From: Lycium barbarum
Lineage: Eukaryota; Streptophyta; Magnoliopsida; Solanales; Solanaceae
Direction of reading: 5' to 3'
Length of the DNA stretch: 64,000 nucleotides
Assembly: GCF_019175385.1 (NCBI RefSeq)
Contig: NC_083345.1
Location: 122,267,657 to 122,331,656 of the forward strand
Under the pieces are notes generated by a model that saw only the letters and a program-made list of their open reading frames with translations, was not told where the DNA came from and made no database searches. Made by a program: the position numbers and the translations under genes. Below are positions 1 to 11,099 of this stretch, one piece after another; positions within the stretch are counted from its first letter, which is position 1, and every line of letters starts with the position of its first letter.

Positions 1-1884
1 AATGCAATATTCCATAGAAGGGGATTCCATTGTTAAAATTTCACCAGTTGTCTTTTTTGGGCAGTTGTTTTGTAAATGATAGTCTATTTTATTTTTCTTG
101 CAATTATGAACTTTTTAGGCCACAGTTTAAAGATCTCTTTTCATCAAACTATTTTTTTTTATTTTGAGAAAATGTCAATCAAAAGTTTTTAAGTTATGAC
201 AAAAGTTAGATGACAATACAATCTTTTTTCTGTAAGATTCAGAAATATATGAGCAAACATTAAATATAACCCGGTCTAACGTAGTTAAAAAAAGAAGAAG
301 ATGATATCTTAATTAAGGGTTGTATTTATGCAACTCTTAAAAATAAATCTAAATTAGCCTAAAAAGGGACATTTGATTGAACCTTTTGGACAACTAAAAC
401 CTAGCGGGAAAGTCAAGCTCACTGTTTAAAAAGTGGGAATTTGGTTTTTCAGTAATGGCATGGAATGTTTTCAGATATAGATAAGTACCAATCTCTGTGT
501 GATCATTTGACATTTATAATAGGTCAATTGTTAAGACTGTTTTATTCCTTACCTATACTACTGTGATTATTGGAAGTATTTTGGATCAGCATAAAGTTTT
601 ACCCTAACAATTCAACTTTGAAAAGCATGAGTAAAGAATCACTGATTAGATAATAATTATTTAAGTTCACATATTATTGGGAATATGTTCATTGGAATAT
701 CCTTTTTTGAGAGAAAAAGTTTGTTCTTCAACGTGTTTAGGTAGGTCAAAGTTTTGTTTGCTTCACCCAAAAAGAATTTTCTAAAATTTATTTAGAGATC
801 TTTTTGGGGGAAAACTTCAACCAAATTTTGGGTAGTTAGAATGTTAAGTACCTATATGTGTAAAATAGTGTTGATTTTACTAAATTGTAATTTTCAAGCT
901 CTTTAATTTGTCAAGTTATTTTATTATTAACTATTATAATAAAATATGCGTTCCATGTACTATAATAGACCTAAATAGACCTAAATAGTAATACTTTTAC
1001 TATAATAAAAAGTATTAATTAAAATATGTGTTCCATGTACTATAATAGACCTAAATAGTAATGTTGCAAGCCCTTTGAAGTGTTCCATGTTCTATAATAT
1101 GTTGTTTTAGTTTTACAGCCAAATAGAACTATATTATTGTAAGAAATGGAGTTATACTATGAGCTTAACATAACACATATATAGGTAATTAAGTCGTGGA
1201 CAACTAATAACTATAATAATTTATTGGATATTTATCAATAAAGTGATCAAAAGAGTACATTTCAATTATATGAAGATTAAATGTACTTAGCTTTTCTTAT
1301 CGAGGAGCACACAAGCTGAGGCGAAAACCACGAGTGTAAAAAAGATGTTCTTAATCAAATATCATAAGGATTAAAATCAAAATATACTGATAACACAAGG
1401 ACCAAAAATTATTAATAAGTGGTACCGTTGCAAATCTAAGTTTTTACCGTAAATCTTCTATTCAATAAATGTGAATTTAATTTTTATCGCTCCCGTCGCC
1501 CACCGTCTCCTTCCTCATGTAATGCAAATATTATTTAAAAAAAAATATTCAAGATAATCAAGATATCCTTGCTGATTGATTGGCCCAACTTAAACCTTCA
1601 TTAGACAATTGGGGCAAACATTAGTAAAAGATTAATTTAAAGAGGCAGTATTCTAGTTAGTGTTTTTTTTTTGTTTTTTTGTTTTTAACATGTTGAGCCA
1701 GTATGTATGCATCTCGTCTATTTTATTGATGGCTATTATAATCTATTATCTCACGTTGATTTTCTTTTTTGATTACATTAGCGACCTTCCAAGGGAAAGG
1801 GAAAAGAATGCTGCACTGTTGATGGTGTAGCAATTAGCATGAAGTGTGAATTTCGCAGAGCAATCAAACTGCAAGTGATTGCAC
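1..1884. other. AT-rich intergenic DNA
   Basis: No open frame here resembles a known protein. The sequence is AT-rich with poly-A and poly-T tracts. The only structure I see is a short local duplication at 945-1062, listed separately. Confidence 0.7.
945..1062. repeat. Short imperfect duplication
   Basis: The phrase ccatgtactataatagacc occurs twice about 80 bp apart. In the first copy the following 10-bp piece acctaaatag is itself doubled. It looks like local replication slippage, with no coding potential. Confidence 0.6.
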
Positions 1885-2318
1885 GGTTTATCGGGCAATT
1901 AGCAGGAATGCCCTTATTACGGGGTGGTCTTTAAGTTTTGTCCTTCAAAATGGTAGTCTTTAAAGTTTGCCCTTCGCTAGGGACCGATTTGTCATGGGTT
2001 CAAATCCCTGCTCAGGGGAAAATTAAAAAAAAATTCGCAAGGTAGAAGTTCAGAAAAAAGGCAGAATTGTAACTCTGCCTTAAGACAGAAAGGGCAGAAT
2101 TTATGCAAGTTCTGCCTTAAGACAGAAATTCTGCCTTTTTTTTTTTTACAACTTATGCCTTGTGAAAAAAAAATTAAAATTTTCACTGAGCGTGGGTTCG
2201 AACCCATGACCAAGGGATTTCTAACAAAGGGCAAACCTTAAAGACCACCAATTTGAAGGGCAAAACTTAAAGACCACCTCAAATGAAGGGCAATCCGCGC
2301 AAAAAAAAAATGGTTTGT
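1885..2318 (+). mobile_element. SINE-like retroposon, inverted dimer (copy 1)
   Basis: The body runs from gggcaattagcagg (1893) to gcaaaaaaaaaat (about 2310). It is flanked by near-identical 8-bp sequences, ggtttatc (1885-1892) and ggtttgtc (2311-2318), which look like a diverged target-site duplication. A poly-A tail directly before the right flank is typical of a retroposon. The left arm carries a pol III B-box-like motif, ggttcaaatcc, at 1997-2007. The right arm carries the same head in reverse orientation, with ggttcgaacc near 2195-2204. The two arms, each beginning with ggtggtctttaag and gcccttcg-type sequence, form a large foldback. A second copy lies at 46050-46460. I know the family only as a pattern and cannot name it. 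Confidence 0.55.
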
Positions 2319-2334
2319 CCCTGTTTTTCCCCTT

Positions 2335-2515
2335 CAAATTGGCTGGTCTTTAATTTTTACTGTTCAAAATCAAACTTATGCCTATAAAGGCGTAATTTCT
2401 TTAAGGGCACGGACATAACTTATGAATATTTTAAATGCGTAGCTTATGTTCTTATAGGTATAAGTTTGATTTTGAAGGCCAAAAATTAAAGATCATCCCA
2501 TTTGAAGGGAAAAGT
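2335..2515. repeat. Small foldback (MITE-like) sequence
   Basis: The left arm ggtctttaatttttactg with caaaatcaaacttatgcc is mirrored by a right arm reading ggcataagtttgattttg-like sequence and then aaaattaaagatc. This gives a hairpin of about 170 bp. It shares the ggtctttaa and cccttcaaa words with the neighbouring SINE-like foldback, so it may be a related or composite insertion. No target duplication was clear. Confidence 0.5.
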
Positions 2516-2581
2516 AAGGACCACCACAAAATAGGAACAAAAGTGCAAATGACCCATCAAACTATAACTATTGTGTAAGGA

Positions 2582-2728
2582 AGTTCAAGTATATCAAAGC
2601 TCAAAAGTGTAATGAACTTTAAAATGTTAGTTTAAGTGTATCAAAGCCCTATGAAAGTGCAATGGACTTTAAAATGTTAGTGTAGGTATATCAAAGCTCA
2701 ATGAAAGTGTAATGGACATTAAGATGTT
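2582..2728. repeat. Three tandem units of about 50 bp
   Basis: Units start near 2582, 2629 and 2679. Each contains a form of tatatcaaagctcaatgaaag followed by aatggactttaaaatgtta. The units differ by point changes and short gaps. No coding function is apparent. Confidence 0.65.
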
Positions 2729-3567
2729 ATAAAACTCACTAGGCTGGTAATGAAGATGGGCCTTCATTGGGCCTAAAAATCAAATATGTTAGTTAATTAC
2801 ACTCAAAACTGGTTGAATTTGAAGTTTTTGTCCATAAAAAAAGTGAGATAAAAGATTCAAGACCACTTCATAAATTAGCTTAATGTTACAAACCAAACTA
2901 ACTCACATGGGTTAACTTCCACTTCATAAAACAAAATAAATCCAAATTAATTGTTAACGGGGCAAGTGCACAAATAGACGTTTGTAGGAGCTTTATTTAA
3001 AGAATAATTAAAATTTATAACTTTTCTAAAAGTTAGCTATTCTAGAATTAATTTTAAACATGCGGATTTAAAGTTGAAATCGCGATGTCATGTCAAACAT
3101 GCGGTTTGAAGTTGAAATCGCGATCTCATGTTTGAAGTTGGATCGTGCTATAGAGCCTAATGCACAAAGTCCAACATGTTTGAAGTTGAATCTTGCTATA
3201 GAGCCTAATGCACAAAATCCAACCTTTTTACCATCTTCATCAACAAGGATGAGACTCTCACGCAAACACTGAACAAAAGAATTTAAGTCTCTCTCTCTTT
3301 CAAGTTTTATTTCTCATCTCACTTATAGTAGTAGCTGTTTACTTTTCTTTATTTTTCAAGTAGTATATACAATCAGCCTATTTTATATGTATAATTTTTT
3401 TTGAACAAAGTGGCGTTGGATGATATCATTTTATTTTAGTTGATATTTCCGCCCCTAGTAGTATCATTGGCAGCTTATGGATCCTACATCCAGAGAGGCG
3501 GATGCACTGTTGTGAATCTAATATTTTTGATACGGTATATAAATTTAGGTGTAAAATTATTAAAGTT
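2729..3567. other. Intergenic, with small tandem duplications at 3060-3225
   Basis: No gene is visible. At 3060-3130 the words catgcgg and gttgaaatcgcgat occur twice. At 3130-3225 the phrase gctatagagcctaatgcaca occurs twice with a period of about 57 bp. The short open frames here arise from these repeats. Confidence 0.6.
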
Positions 3568-3572
3568 GTTAT

Positions 3573-4295
3573 TGTATAGGGTGAAAACCGGATAGAATCC
3601 AGACCGGTTGTAAGGTAGACCGGCGATGGAAAGGGAACGAGGACACACCGGATGCTATCCGGTTCTCTCCGGGGAAAACGTCTGTATCGGAGCTAAACGG
3701 GTCTGTCTTCTCCGTTACCGAAACGGCCAAATCCGCTGGTTCAAGTATTCATGACCGTTGTCCCAAATAGCCATTGGACTGGGTGGCCGATTGGTCCGGG
3801 TAGCCGGTAAATGGGGACTACGCGTCAGTGACGTCTTGCTATGGTCAGTTACCTACCAAACGTGTGTCAGGCGGCGCCGTCAGTCCAATCCCACCAAATC
3901 CGCTCAAATCTGTCCTAGAAATGATTATTTTATTGGTTCACCATTGTATGAGATTTGAGGAAGTTACACTATAAATAGGGGGTATCCTCATCCCTTGAGG
4001 GGGTTAGTTCCTTCACTTTTCCAAGAAATACTTGTAATAGAATAGCCCATATATACAAATTCTTTCATCATTTAATTCGGCCAAGGCCGCCTGTTATTGT
4101 GATTATTACATTTCATCTATCAAGTATCATACATTGCTCACAAACCTTCATATCGCTAACCAACTGTCGTCATTAGCCGTTCTACCAAGGAACCTTCAAA
4201 TACTTTGTTTTCTTTGTCTAGTACACATCAAGAACAAAGCACATATCCTATACCCACTTATAAATTTAATTGATTACCCGAATCCGGGGTAAACA
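3573..4295 (+). repeat. 5' LTR of the Tat element
   Basis: This 723-bp repeat starts tgtatagggtg and ends gggtaaaca. From 3594 onward it matches the 3' LTR (16656-17357) over 702 bp with no indels and about seven substitutions by eye, roughly 1 percent. The first 21 bp do not match the corresponding part of the 3' LTR. The flanking GTTAT duplication supports 3573 as the true edge. Confidence 0.85.
3970..3977 (+). promoter_or_regulatory. TATA box in the 5' LTR
   Basis: The sequence tataaata lies about 325 bp before the LTR end and is preserved at 17032-17039 in the other LTR. It is the likely pol II promoter of the element, with transcription starting roughly 30 bp downstream. Confidence 0.6.
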
Positions 4296-4298
4296 GTT

Positions 4299-4316
4299 TG
4301 GCGCCCACCGTGGGGC
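4299..4316 (+). other. Primer-binding site of the Tat element
   Basis: The sequence tggcgcccaccgtggggc begins three bases after the LTR end. A tRNA-complementary site in this position primes minus-strand synthesis. I do not assign the tRNA from memory. Confidence 0.75.
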
Positions 4317-4403
4317 TAGGATAATAGTGGTCTTTGGCCTTGATTTCTACCATATTCATCAAAGCCAAAAACGTCCCTACCCATCTCTGTGAAAACGGTC
4401 CAA

Positions 4404-6677
4404 ATGGCTGACGTCGAACAATCCGGTCATGTCAATAATACCGAGATCGTGGCGGAAAACGAAGGGAGCGGACTGCGGGCATTGCCGAACCCCGCTGATC
4501 CGAACCCCGTTGATTCAAGGGAAGGACTCAACCGGCAAAATACCGTAGATCAAGAGAACGCCGTCCCACCGGCAACCGACCCTCTAAACACTCATCATTC
4601 CGTTACACTGTCCCAGGATCGGGGCCGGAAAGAACCGGACGCACCAAACGATGGCATTAACTTGCGTTTAATCTTTGAAATGTTGCAGGAACAAAGGGCG
4701 GCAATCGCCGAGCAAGGATTAGCGATTGCCCAACTGCAGAGCGGAAAGGGTGAAGCAGGGCCTGAAAAAGCTAAGGGTACGGTGGAAATCGGGAGGAACG
4801 AGCCACGGGCGGTCGAGAGTAATGATTCTGGGGCCGGTTCCTCCACCAAGGTTCTGAAGATGCTCGAAACTTTGGCGCAGCGAGTGGATTCCACCGAAAA
4901 GAGGATCGAGACGTACAACTCTCGGGTGGATCAGATACCGGGGGCTCCACCTTTGCTAAAAGGGCCAAACTCAAAAAGGTATATTCAAAGGCCTTTTCCT
5001 CCGAGTGCGGCCCCCAAGTTGATCCCGAAGAGATTCAAGATGCCGGATATTCAGAAATACGACCGCACCACGGACCCACATGAGCATGTGACCTCATACA
5101 CCTGTGCTATAAAGGGCAATGATATGGAAGAAGATGAGATAGAGTCGGTATTGTTGAAAAAATTTGGAGAGACTCTATCGAAGGGGGCATTAACGTGGTA
5201 CGACCATCTACCCGAGCATTCGATCATTTCTTTTGAAATGCTCGCTGACGCCTTCGTCAAAGCCCATGTCGGTGCCATAAAGGTGCAGGCCCGTAAGGAT
5301 GATATTTTCCGGATAACCCAAAGGGACGACGAGCTACTACGGGAGTTCGTCACCCGGTTCCAGAGGGAACGGATGGAGCTCCCCCCGGTGCCAGAAGAGT
5401 GGGCCGCGCAGGCTTTCACAAAAGGCCTCAACATGCTAAGTTCGGTGGCTTCGGCCAAATTGAAAGATAGTTTGCTAGAATACGAGGCCGTAACATGGGC
5501 CGACGTCCACAATCGGTATGAGTCGAAGATTCGGGTGGAGGATGATCAATTCGAGCTCCCACCGGTAAGGACCAAAGTAAATAGAGGTTTCGAGGCACCA
5601 AGGAAGGGATACGAAACGAAGTCCGAATCATCGAAAGAAAGATTTCGGCCATATCCCCATTCGGAGAGACAAAATTTCAGGTCAGAAAAATTAATCGAGA
5701 GTCCAAGCCATTTCTCTGGACGGGGCAGCAAGCGGATTGAGCGCCCGTCGAACAGTCGGGGACTCTCGTTTAGGGGAGATGCCGGAAGTGCCGCCAGTAA
5801 TAAAGTGCCGCCAAAAATTTCGGAGTACAACTTCAACATTAGTACTTCGGGACTTGTCTCGGCTATTGGGCGTGTCCCCGATGTAAGATGGCCTAAACCA
5901 TTTAGGTCGGACCCGGGTCAGCGGGATCCGAGCGTAGTTTGTGAATATCACGGAACCCACGGTCATAGAACCGAAGATTGCCGCCAGTTGAGAGAGGAGG
6001 TAGCCCGGTTATTGAAAACTGGTCACCTCCGAGATCTGCTGAGCGAGCGGGCCAGAAATCATTATAAGGAAAGAGAATCTTATCAGAGGCCCGAACCTGT
6101 CGAACCCCAACATACGATCAACATGATAGTGGGGGGCATTGACGCCCCTCGAGGGCCGGTGATGAAGCGGACGAAGATTTCTATTGTTCGTGGGAAGCGC
6201 ACTCGAGGTCATTCGACCGAGGGATCTATCTTCTTTAATGACGAAGACGCGGAGGGCATCGTCCAACCCCACAATAACGCATTGGTAATTTCTATACTTG
6301 TCTTTAAAACTAAGGTCAAACGTATTTTGGTTGACCCAGGTAGCTCGGCCAACTTCATCCGATGGAGAGTGGTTGAAGAGCTGGGACTGCTCGGTCAGAT
6401 CGTACCAGTGGCCCGAGTGTTAAGCGGGTTCAACATGACAAGCGAAACCACGAAGGGAGAGATCTCGTTGCCCGTAAACGTGGATGGCACCATTCAACAA
6501 ACGGTGTTCTATGTGATCGTAGGGGACATGAAATATAACGCGTTATTGGGCAGACCCTGGATACATGGTATGAAGGCGGTTCCTTCAACACTGCATCAGT
6601 TGCTGAAATTCCCCACTCCAGAGGGGGTGAAAACCATCGGGGCGAGCAGCCCGCAGCAAAGGAAATGTTCGCAGTAG
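4404..6677 (+). CDS. Gag and protease of the Tat element
   Basis: The frame is open for about 757 residues from the ATG at 4404. The same frame extends to a GTG at 4389. The N-terminal part is acidic and low in complexity. The middle, roughly residues 215-400, matches the Retrotrans_gag capsid family, with TWYDHLP and the FVTRFQRERMELP stretch. Near residue 515 a nucleocapsid-like Cys/His cluster reads CEYHGTHGHRTEDC. A retropepsin-like domain follows, with VDPGSSANFI at the active site and ALLGRPWIH near the end; the usual Thr after the catalytic Asp is Pro here. The frame ends with an abnormal tail after PTPEGVKTI, where a frameshift separates it from the rest of pol. Gag forms the particle and protease cleaves the polyprotein. 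Confidence 0.85.
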   Translation: MADVEQSGHVNNTEIVAENEGSGLRALPNPADPNPVDSREGLNRQNTVDQENAVPPATDPLNTHHSVTLSQDRGRKEPDAPNDGINLRLIFEMLQEQRAAIAEQGLAIAQLQSGKGEAGPEKAKGTVEIGRNEPRAVESNDSGAGSSTKVLKMLETLAQRVDSTEKRIETYNSRVDQIPGAPPLLKGPNSKRYIQRPFPPSAAPKLIPKRFKMPDIQKYDRTTDPHEHVTSYTCAIKGNDMEEDEIESVLLKKFGETLSKGALTWYDHLPEHSIISFEMLADAFVKAHVGAIKVQARKDDIFRITQRDDELLREFVTRFQRERMELPPVPEEWAAQAFTKGLNMLSSVASAKLKDSLLEYEAVTWADVHNRYESKIRVEDDQFELPPVRTKVNRGFEAPRKGYETKSESSKERFRPYPHSERQNFRSEKLIESPSHFSGRGSKRIERPSNSRGLSFRGDAGSAASNKVPPKISEYNFNISTSGLVSAIGRVPDVRWPKPFRSDPGQRDPSVVCEYHGTHGHRTEDCRQLREEVARLLKTGHLRDLLSERARNHYKERESYQRPEPVEPQHTINMIVGGIDAPRGPVMKRTKISIVRGKRTRGHSTEGSIFFNDEDAEGIVQPHNNALVISILVFKTKVKRILVDPGSSANFIRWRVVEELGLLGQIVPVARVLSGFNMTSETTKGEISLPVNVDGTIQQTVFYVIVGDMKYNALLGRPWIHGMKAVPSTLHQLLKFPTPEGVKTIGASSPQQRKCSQ

Positions 6678-7790
6678 ATGAGGCAGCTCCCCGACCCGAG
6701 AAGCCGGCTCAGGAAGATAAGGGTACAACCGGAGGGGAGGTCCCCCAATAGCAACTAAAGTATATTGGACCGGGTCCAGTGCACGAGGAGGACGACTTCG
6801 GGATGCCCAGATCCTTTGTCATGCCGGATGACTCGGACGCGACCAAGTCAACCGTGGAGGAGCTAGAGCAGATCATCTTGTTTGAGTTCTTACCGGACAG
6901 AAAGGTATACCTGGGCACGGTGCTCACCCCGGAGCTCAGGAATTGAATTTCTTCGAGCTAACGCCGATTGCTTTGTATGGTCGCATATAGATATGACAGG
7001 TATATCACCGGAAATAACATCACACAAACTCAGTTTGGACGGGAAGTTTCCCCCGGTCAAGCAAAAAAGGAGGCCCATGTCAGAGCCAAAGCACGCCTTC
7101 GTGAAAGACGAGGTAACGAAGCTTTTGAATATAGGTTCCATCCGGGAAGTGAAATACCCGGATTTGCTTGCTAACGTGGTGGTGGTGCCCAAAAAAGGTA
7201 ATAAATTTCGAATGTGTGTCGATTATAAGGATTTAAACAAGGCATGCCCGAAGGATTCATTTCCATTGCCTCACATCGACAGAATGATCGATGCGACGAC
7301 CGGGCATGAAATGCTAAGTTTTCTCGATGCTTCCTCCGGGTACAACCAGATCCGGATGCACCCGGAGGACCAAGAGAAAACATCCTTCATCACCCGTTAT
7401 GGGACTTACTGTTATAATGTCATGCCTTTCGGATTAAAAAACGCCGGTGCAACTTACCAACGCCTAGTTAATGGAATGTTCGCAGAACAAATAGCGAAAA
7501 CGATGGAAGTTTATGTTGACGATATGGTTGTTAAGTCCCTGGAAACAGAGGACCATTTAAAGCATTTGCAGGAAACCTTCGATGTACTACGTAGATACAA
7601 CATGAAACTCAACCCGGAGAAGTGTGCCTTCGGCGTAAGGTCCGGTAAATTTCTGGGGTTCATGGTGCAAACCGGGGAATTGAAATCAACCCGGACAAGA
7701 TCAAGGCCATCGAGGTCGTGAAAAACATAAAGGGGTTACAGAAGCTCACCGGGCGGATAGCGGCCCTGAGTCGCTTCATTCGAGGTCCTC
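6678..7790 (+). pseudogene. Reverse transcriptase region of Tat pol, frameshifted
   Basis: The linker from 6678 to 6881 encodes recognisable Tat pol sequence (DDSDATKSTVEELEQ) in another frame from gag, and a stop interrupts it near 6748. Another frameshift near 6940 leads into a long open stretch to 7721 with the reverse transcriptase core: FRMCVDYKDLNKACPKDSFP, FLDASSGYNQI, MPFGLKNAGATYQRLV and the catalytic YVDD box. Near 7674 the frame breaks again, so the connection region continues in a second frame (DKIKAIEVVKN, LTGRIAALSRFI) until a further shift near 7790. The catalytic residues remain, but the protein cannot be made as one chain. Confidence 0.85.
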
Positions 7791-8572
7791 GGACAGGAGT
7801 CACCGTTTCTTCTCTTTGCTCAGAAAGAAGAATGACTTCGTTTGGACACCGGAGTGCCAAGAAGCCCTAAGGGAATTGAAGAAGTATTTATCCAACCCCC
7901 CGTTGCTGCACACACCGAAGTCTGATAAGCCACTCTTCCTCTATTTAACAGTCTCCGAAATGGCGGTAAGCGGCGTTTTGGTCCGAGAAGAATCAGGTAT
8001 GCAATTCCCTATCTATTATGTAAGTAGAACTTTGGGGGATGCAGAAACCCGTTATCCCCATTTGGAAAAACTGGCCTTAGCATTGGTAAGCGCTTCCAGA
8101 AAGCTCAAGCCTTATTTTCAATGCCACCCCATACGTGTGGTAACCACTCACCCTTTAAAAAGAATCATGCATAAACCTGAGCTATCCGGTAGGTTAACAA
8201 AATGGGCTATAGAAATTAGCGGTTACGATATCGAGTACAAGCCTCGAACGACCATCAAATCCCAAATCTTGGCCGATTTTGTGGCAGACTTTACCCCGGC
8301 CATGGTCCTCGAGGTCGAGAAGGAACTTTTGCTGACCTCGGGAAAGGCCGCGGGCATTTGGTCTCTGCATACGGACGGGGCCTCGAATCTTAGAGGTTCC
8401 GGCCTTGGGATTGTCCTTACGACCCCGGCCGGGGAGGTCATCCGACAGTCCATTAGAACTGCTAAAATTGACTAACAATGAAGCCAAGTATGAGGCTATG
8501 ATTGCAGGTTTGGAATTGGCTCGAAGCATGGGAGCCGAAACAATCGAGTCAAAGTGAGACTCGCTTCTGGTC
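7791..8572 (+). pseudogene. RNase H plus second (archaeal-type) RNase H of Tat pol
   Basis: The open part 7816-8475 begins with KKNDFVWTPECQEAL and YYVSRTLGDAETRYPHLEKL, the usual gypsy RNase H. About 170 residues later comes WSLHTDGASNLRGSGLGIVL, the start of an additional RNase H domain with the catalytic Asp in TDGAS. This dual arrangement is characteristic of the Tat lineage. The second domain is broken by a frameshift near 8465 and an in-frame TGA at 8555-8557 in the segment before SLLVVNQV. Its end runs into the integrase-containing frame. Confidence 0.85.
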
Positions 8573-10072
8573 GTGAACCAGGTGAACGACGTATTCGAGG
8601 TAAAGGACGAACGGATGCAGCGGTACCTCGAAAAAACGCAGGTGGTGCTTCGTCAATTTAAAGAGTGGACCATGCAGCACATACCGAGGGAGCAGAACAG
8701 CAAAGCCGATGCACTAGCAAACTTGGGATCCTCGGTTGAGGGGGAGGAAATCAACCTCGGGGCAACGATGCACTTATCAAACACGGCCATAGAAACCAGG
8801 CACGCCGAAATATACACAATGGGCCTGACCTGGGATTGGCGCAATAAGTACATCGACTACTTGAGTGATGGGAAGCTCCCAAAGGACCCGAAGAAGTCAC
8901 GATCGCTACGGACCAAGGCTGCCCGCTTTTGCTTGGTGGACAGTCAACTGTATCGACGGTCCTTCCTCGGCCCCTTAGCTAAGTGTTTGGGCCCCGGTGA
9001 AACGGAATATGTGATAAGAGAGGTGCACGAGGGGACCTGCGGCAACCACTCCGGTGCAGAAGCTTTGGTTCGGAAGATCGTCAGGGCCGATTATTACTGG
9101 AACCGAATGGACGAGGACACGAAAATTTTTGTCCAAAAATGTGACGGGTGTCAGAAGCATGCCCCGATGATTCATCGGCCCGGGGAGTTGCTGCATTCGG
9201 TCATCTCGCCTTGGCCTTTCATGAAGTGGGGAATGGACATTGTTGGTCCGTTACCTCGGGCACCAGGTAAGGCCCGTTTCATTTTGTTTATGACTGATTA
9301 TTTTTCTAAGTGGGTTGAAGCACAGGCCTTCGAAAAGATAAGAGAAAAGGAAGTCATCGACTTCATATGGGACCACATTATCTGCCGCTTCGGCATCCCG
9401 TCTGAAATAACCTGTGATAATGGCCCCCAGTTCGTGGGTGGCAAGGTCAACAGTTTCCTCGAAGGGTTGAAGATCAAGAAAATCGTGTCAACCCCGTATC
9501 ACCCGTGTGCAAACGGGCAGGCAGAATCGACGAACAAAACGATAATCCAAAATCTGAGGAAGAGACTTGAGGCATCGAAACATAATTGGAGAGAAATACT
9601 CCCGGAGGTGCTCTGGGCTTACAGAACCACATCCAAATCAAGCACGGGGGAAACCCCGTTCTCATTGGTTTACGGAGCCGAAGCCCTCATCCCCGTGGAG
9701 GTTGGCGAACCGACCCTCCGTTTCAGATATGCCACCGAAGAATCAAACGGGGAGGCTATGGCCGTGAAGCTCGACCTCGCGGATGAGCTACGCGAAGGAG
9801 CGTCGGTCCGCATAGCGGCACAAAAACAGAGAATGGAAAGATATTACAACCGGAGAGCCAACTTTAGGCATTTCCAAGTGGGGGACTTGGTGCTCCGAAA
9901 AGTCACATTACATACAAAGAACCCCAACGAGGGAAAGCTCGGACCAAACTGGGAAGGACCGTACAGGGTAACCGGTGTAACGGGCAAAGGATCATACCAG
10001 CGGGAGTCCATGGATGGGCAATGCCTGCGCAACAACTGGAACATAGCCCATCTAAAGAGATACTACTGCTAA
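8573..10072 (+). pseudogene. End of the second RNase H and integrase of the Tat element
   Basis: This 499-residue stretch is open throughout but is cut off from upstream pol by the TGA at 8555. It starts with the tail of the second RNase H (HIPREQNSKADALANLGSS). The integrase zinc finger has HEGTCGNHS and CDGCQKHA. The core has the catalytic triad context WGMDIVGP, CDNGPQF and GQAEST, and the C-terminal module ends near GPYRVTGV and NIAHLKRYYC. All three acidic catalytic residues are present. Integrase would insert the element cDNA into the genome. Confidence 0.88.
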
Positions 10073-11099
10073 GGTATGACCCAAATTCTCTCATTAACCT
10101 TTCTCTTTTGCAGGGGTTGAGAGCGGGAGGAAAACAGAATTTAGGCCTGAAAACACGTGTTGCACTCTTTTCCTTAGTGCGGTTTTGTCCTAAAAAGGGT
10201 TTTCCGACAAGGTTTTTAATGAGGCAACAAGTACAACGTGTTACTGAACAAATACGAAGAACATAACAGCACTCACCCGACCTCGGTGCTCGGATCAGTG
10301 CTGGGGGAGTACTATGCCCACACCGAAGATAACACCGATCAAAATAAACGGGGAAATTCAACATTTGCTACGGCAAAACAAAGGCCCGGCCACCGGCCAT
10401 AGCCTCCAATGTAAGGACCAAACGATCATAGCGAATCGTGTCCCATTCAACATTTGCTACGGCAAAATAAAGGCCCGGCCACCGGCCATAGCCTTCAATG
10501 TAAGGACCAAACGATTATAATGAATCGTGTCCCATTTTTACACTTGCTACGGCAAAGGAAGAAAGAGTCAAAACTCTCATATGTACAAACGAGTTGGCAA
10601 AAGCTATCAAAGTTAGCAACTTTCTGTTAAAATGCACTCTGCCCCGGTGGTCACCACACTGAGGCCGTAACTCGGCAAAGGCAATTGGCCAAAAATTTGA
10701 TAAACTCCCCGAACGGGGGCTGCCACATCAAAAAACTTTGTTAGCCTCGGCTGGAAATATTCCGGCCCTAAAGTAAAGCCGAAGAAAAAAAAGATACCGG
10801 CCCTAAAGTAAAGCCGAAGAAAAATTTCGGCTCTAACAAACCGCTCCTCGAAATTCGGAAACGACAGAACTCTCGAAATATCGGACAAAATCCAAATGGG
10901 CACGATAAGTCAATAACTACGGGTCACCTTGTCCCAAAACGGACCAACGATCGCAGCAAAAATAATGACGAACATTCGAACGAGGAAGCAAGAAAGGTGC
11001 ACTTTTCATTTATACAACGAATGGTCTTTACATCAAAAGAAAACAAAGTCCTATGAAGACAAAAAATAAAAAGATAGATGCCAAAGTACTGGCCCTGCA
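10073..11099 (+). other. Spacer between pol and the antisense gene
   Basis: This is non-coding. It contains the 89-bp tandem duplication listed at 10356-10533. Near 10760-10830 the phrase ggccctaaagtaaagccgaa occurs twice. Short frames here are not supported as genes. Confidence 0.6.
10356..10533 (+). repeat. 89-bp tandem duplication
   Basis: Two adjacent copies start at 10356 and 10445, each with acatttgctacggcaaaa and aaggcccggccaccggcc. A third, truncated copy begins at 10534. The two full copies differ by only a few transitions. Confidence 0.8.

Noticed and set aside
2190..2215. tRNA gene suspected from ggttcgaaccc
   Set aside because: Only a B-box-like word is present. No acceptor stem, A box at proper distance or anticodon arm could be assembled.
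4595..5966. Minus-strand frames opposite gag
   Set aside because: Gag is clearly coding on the plus strand with recognisable domains. The opposite frames show none.
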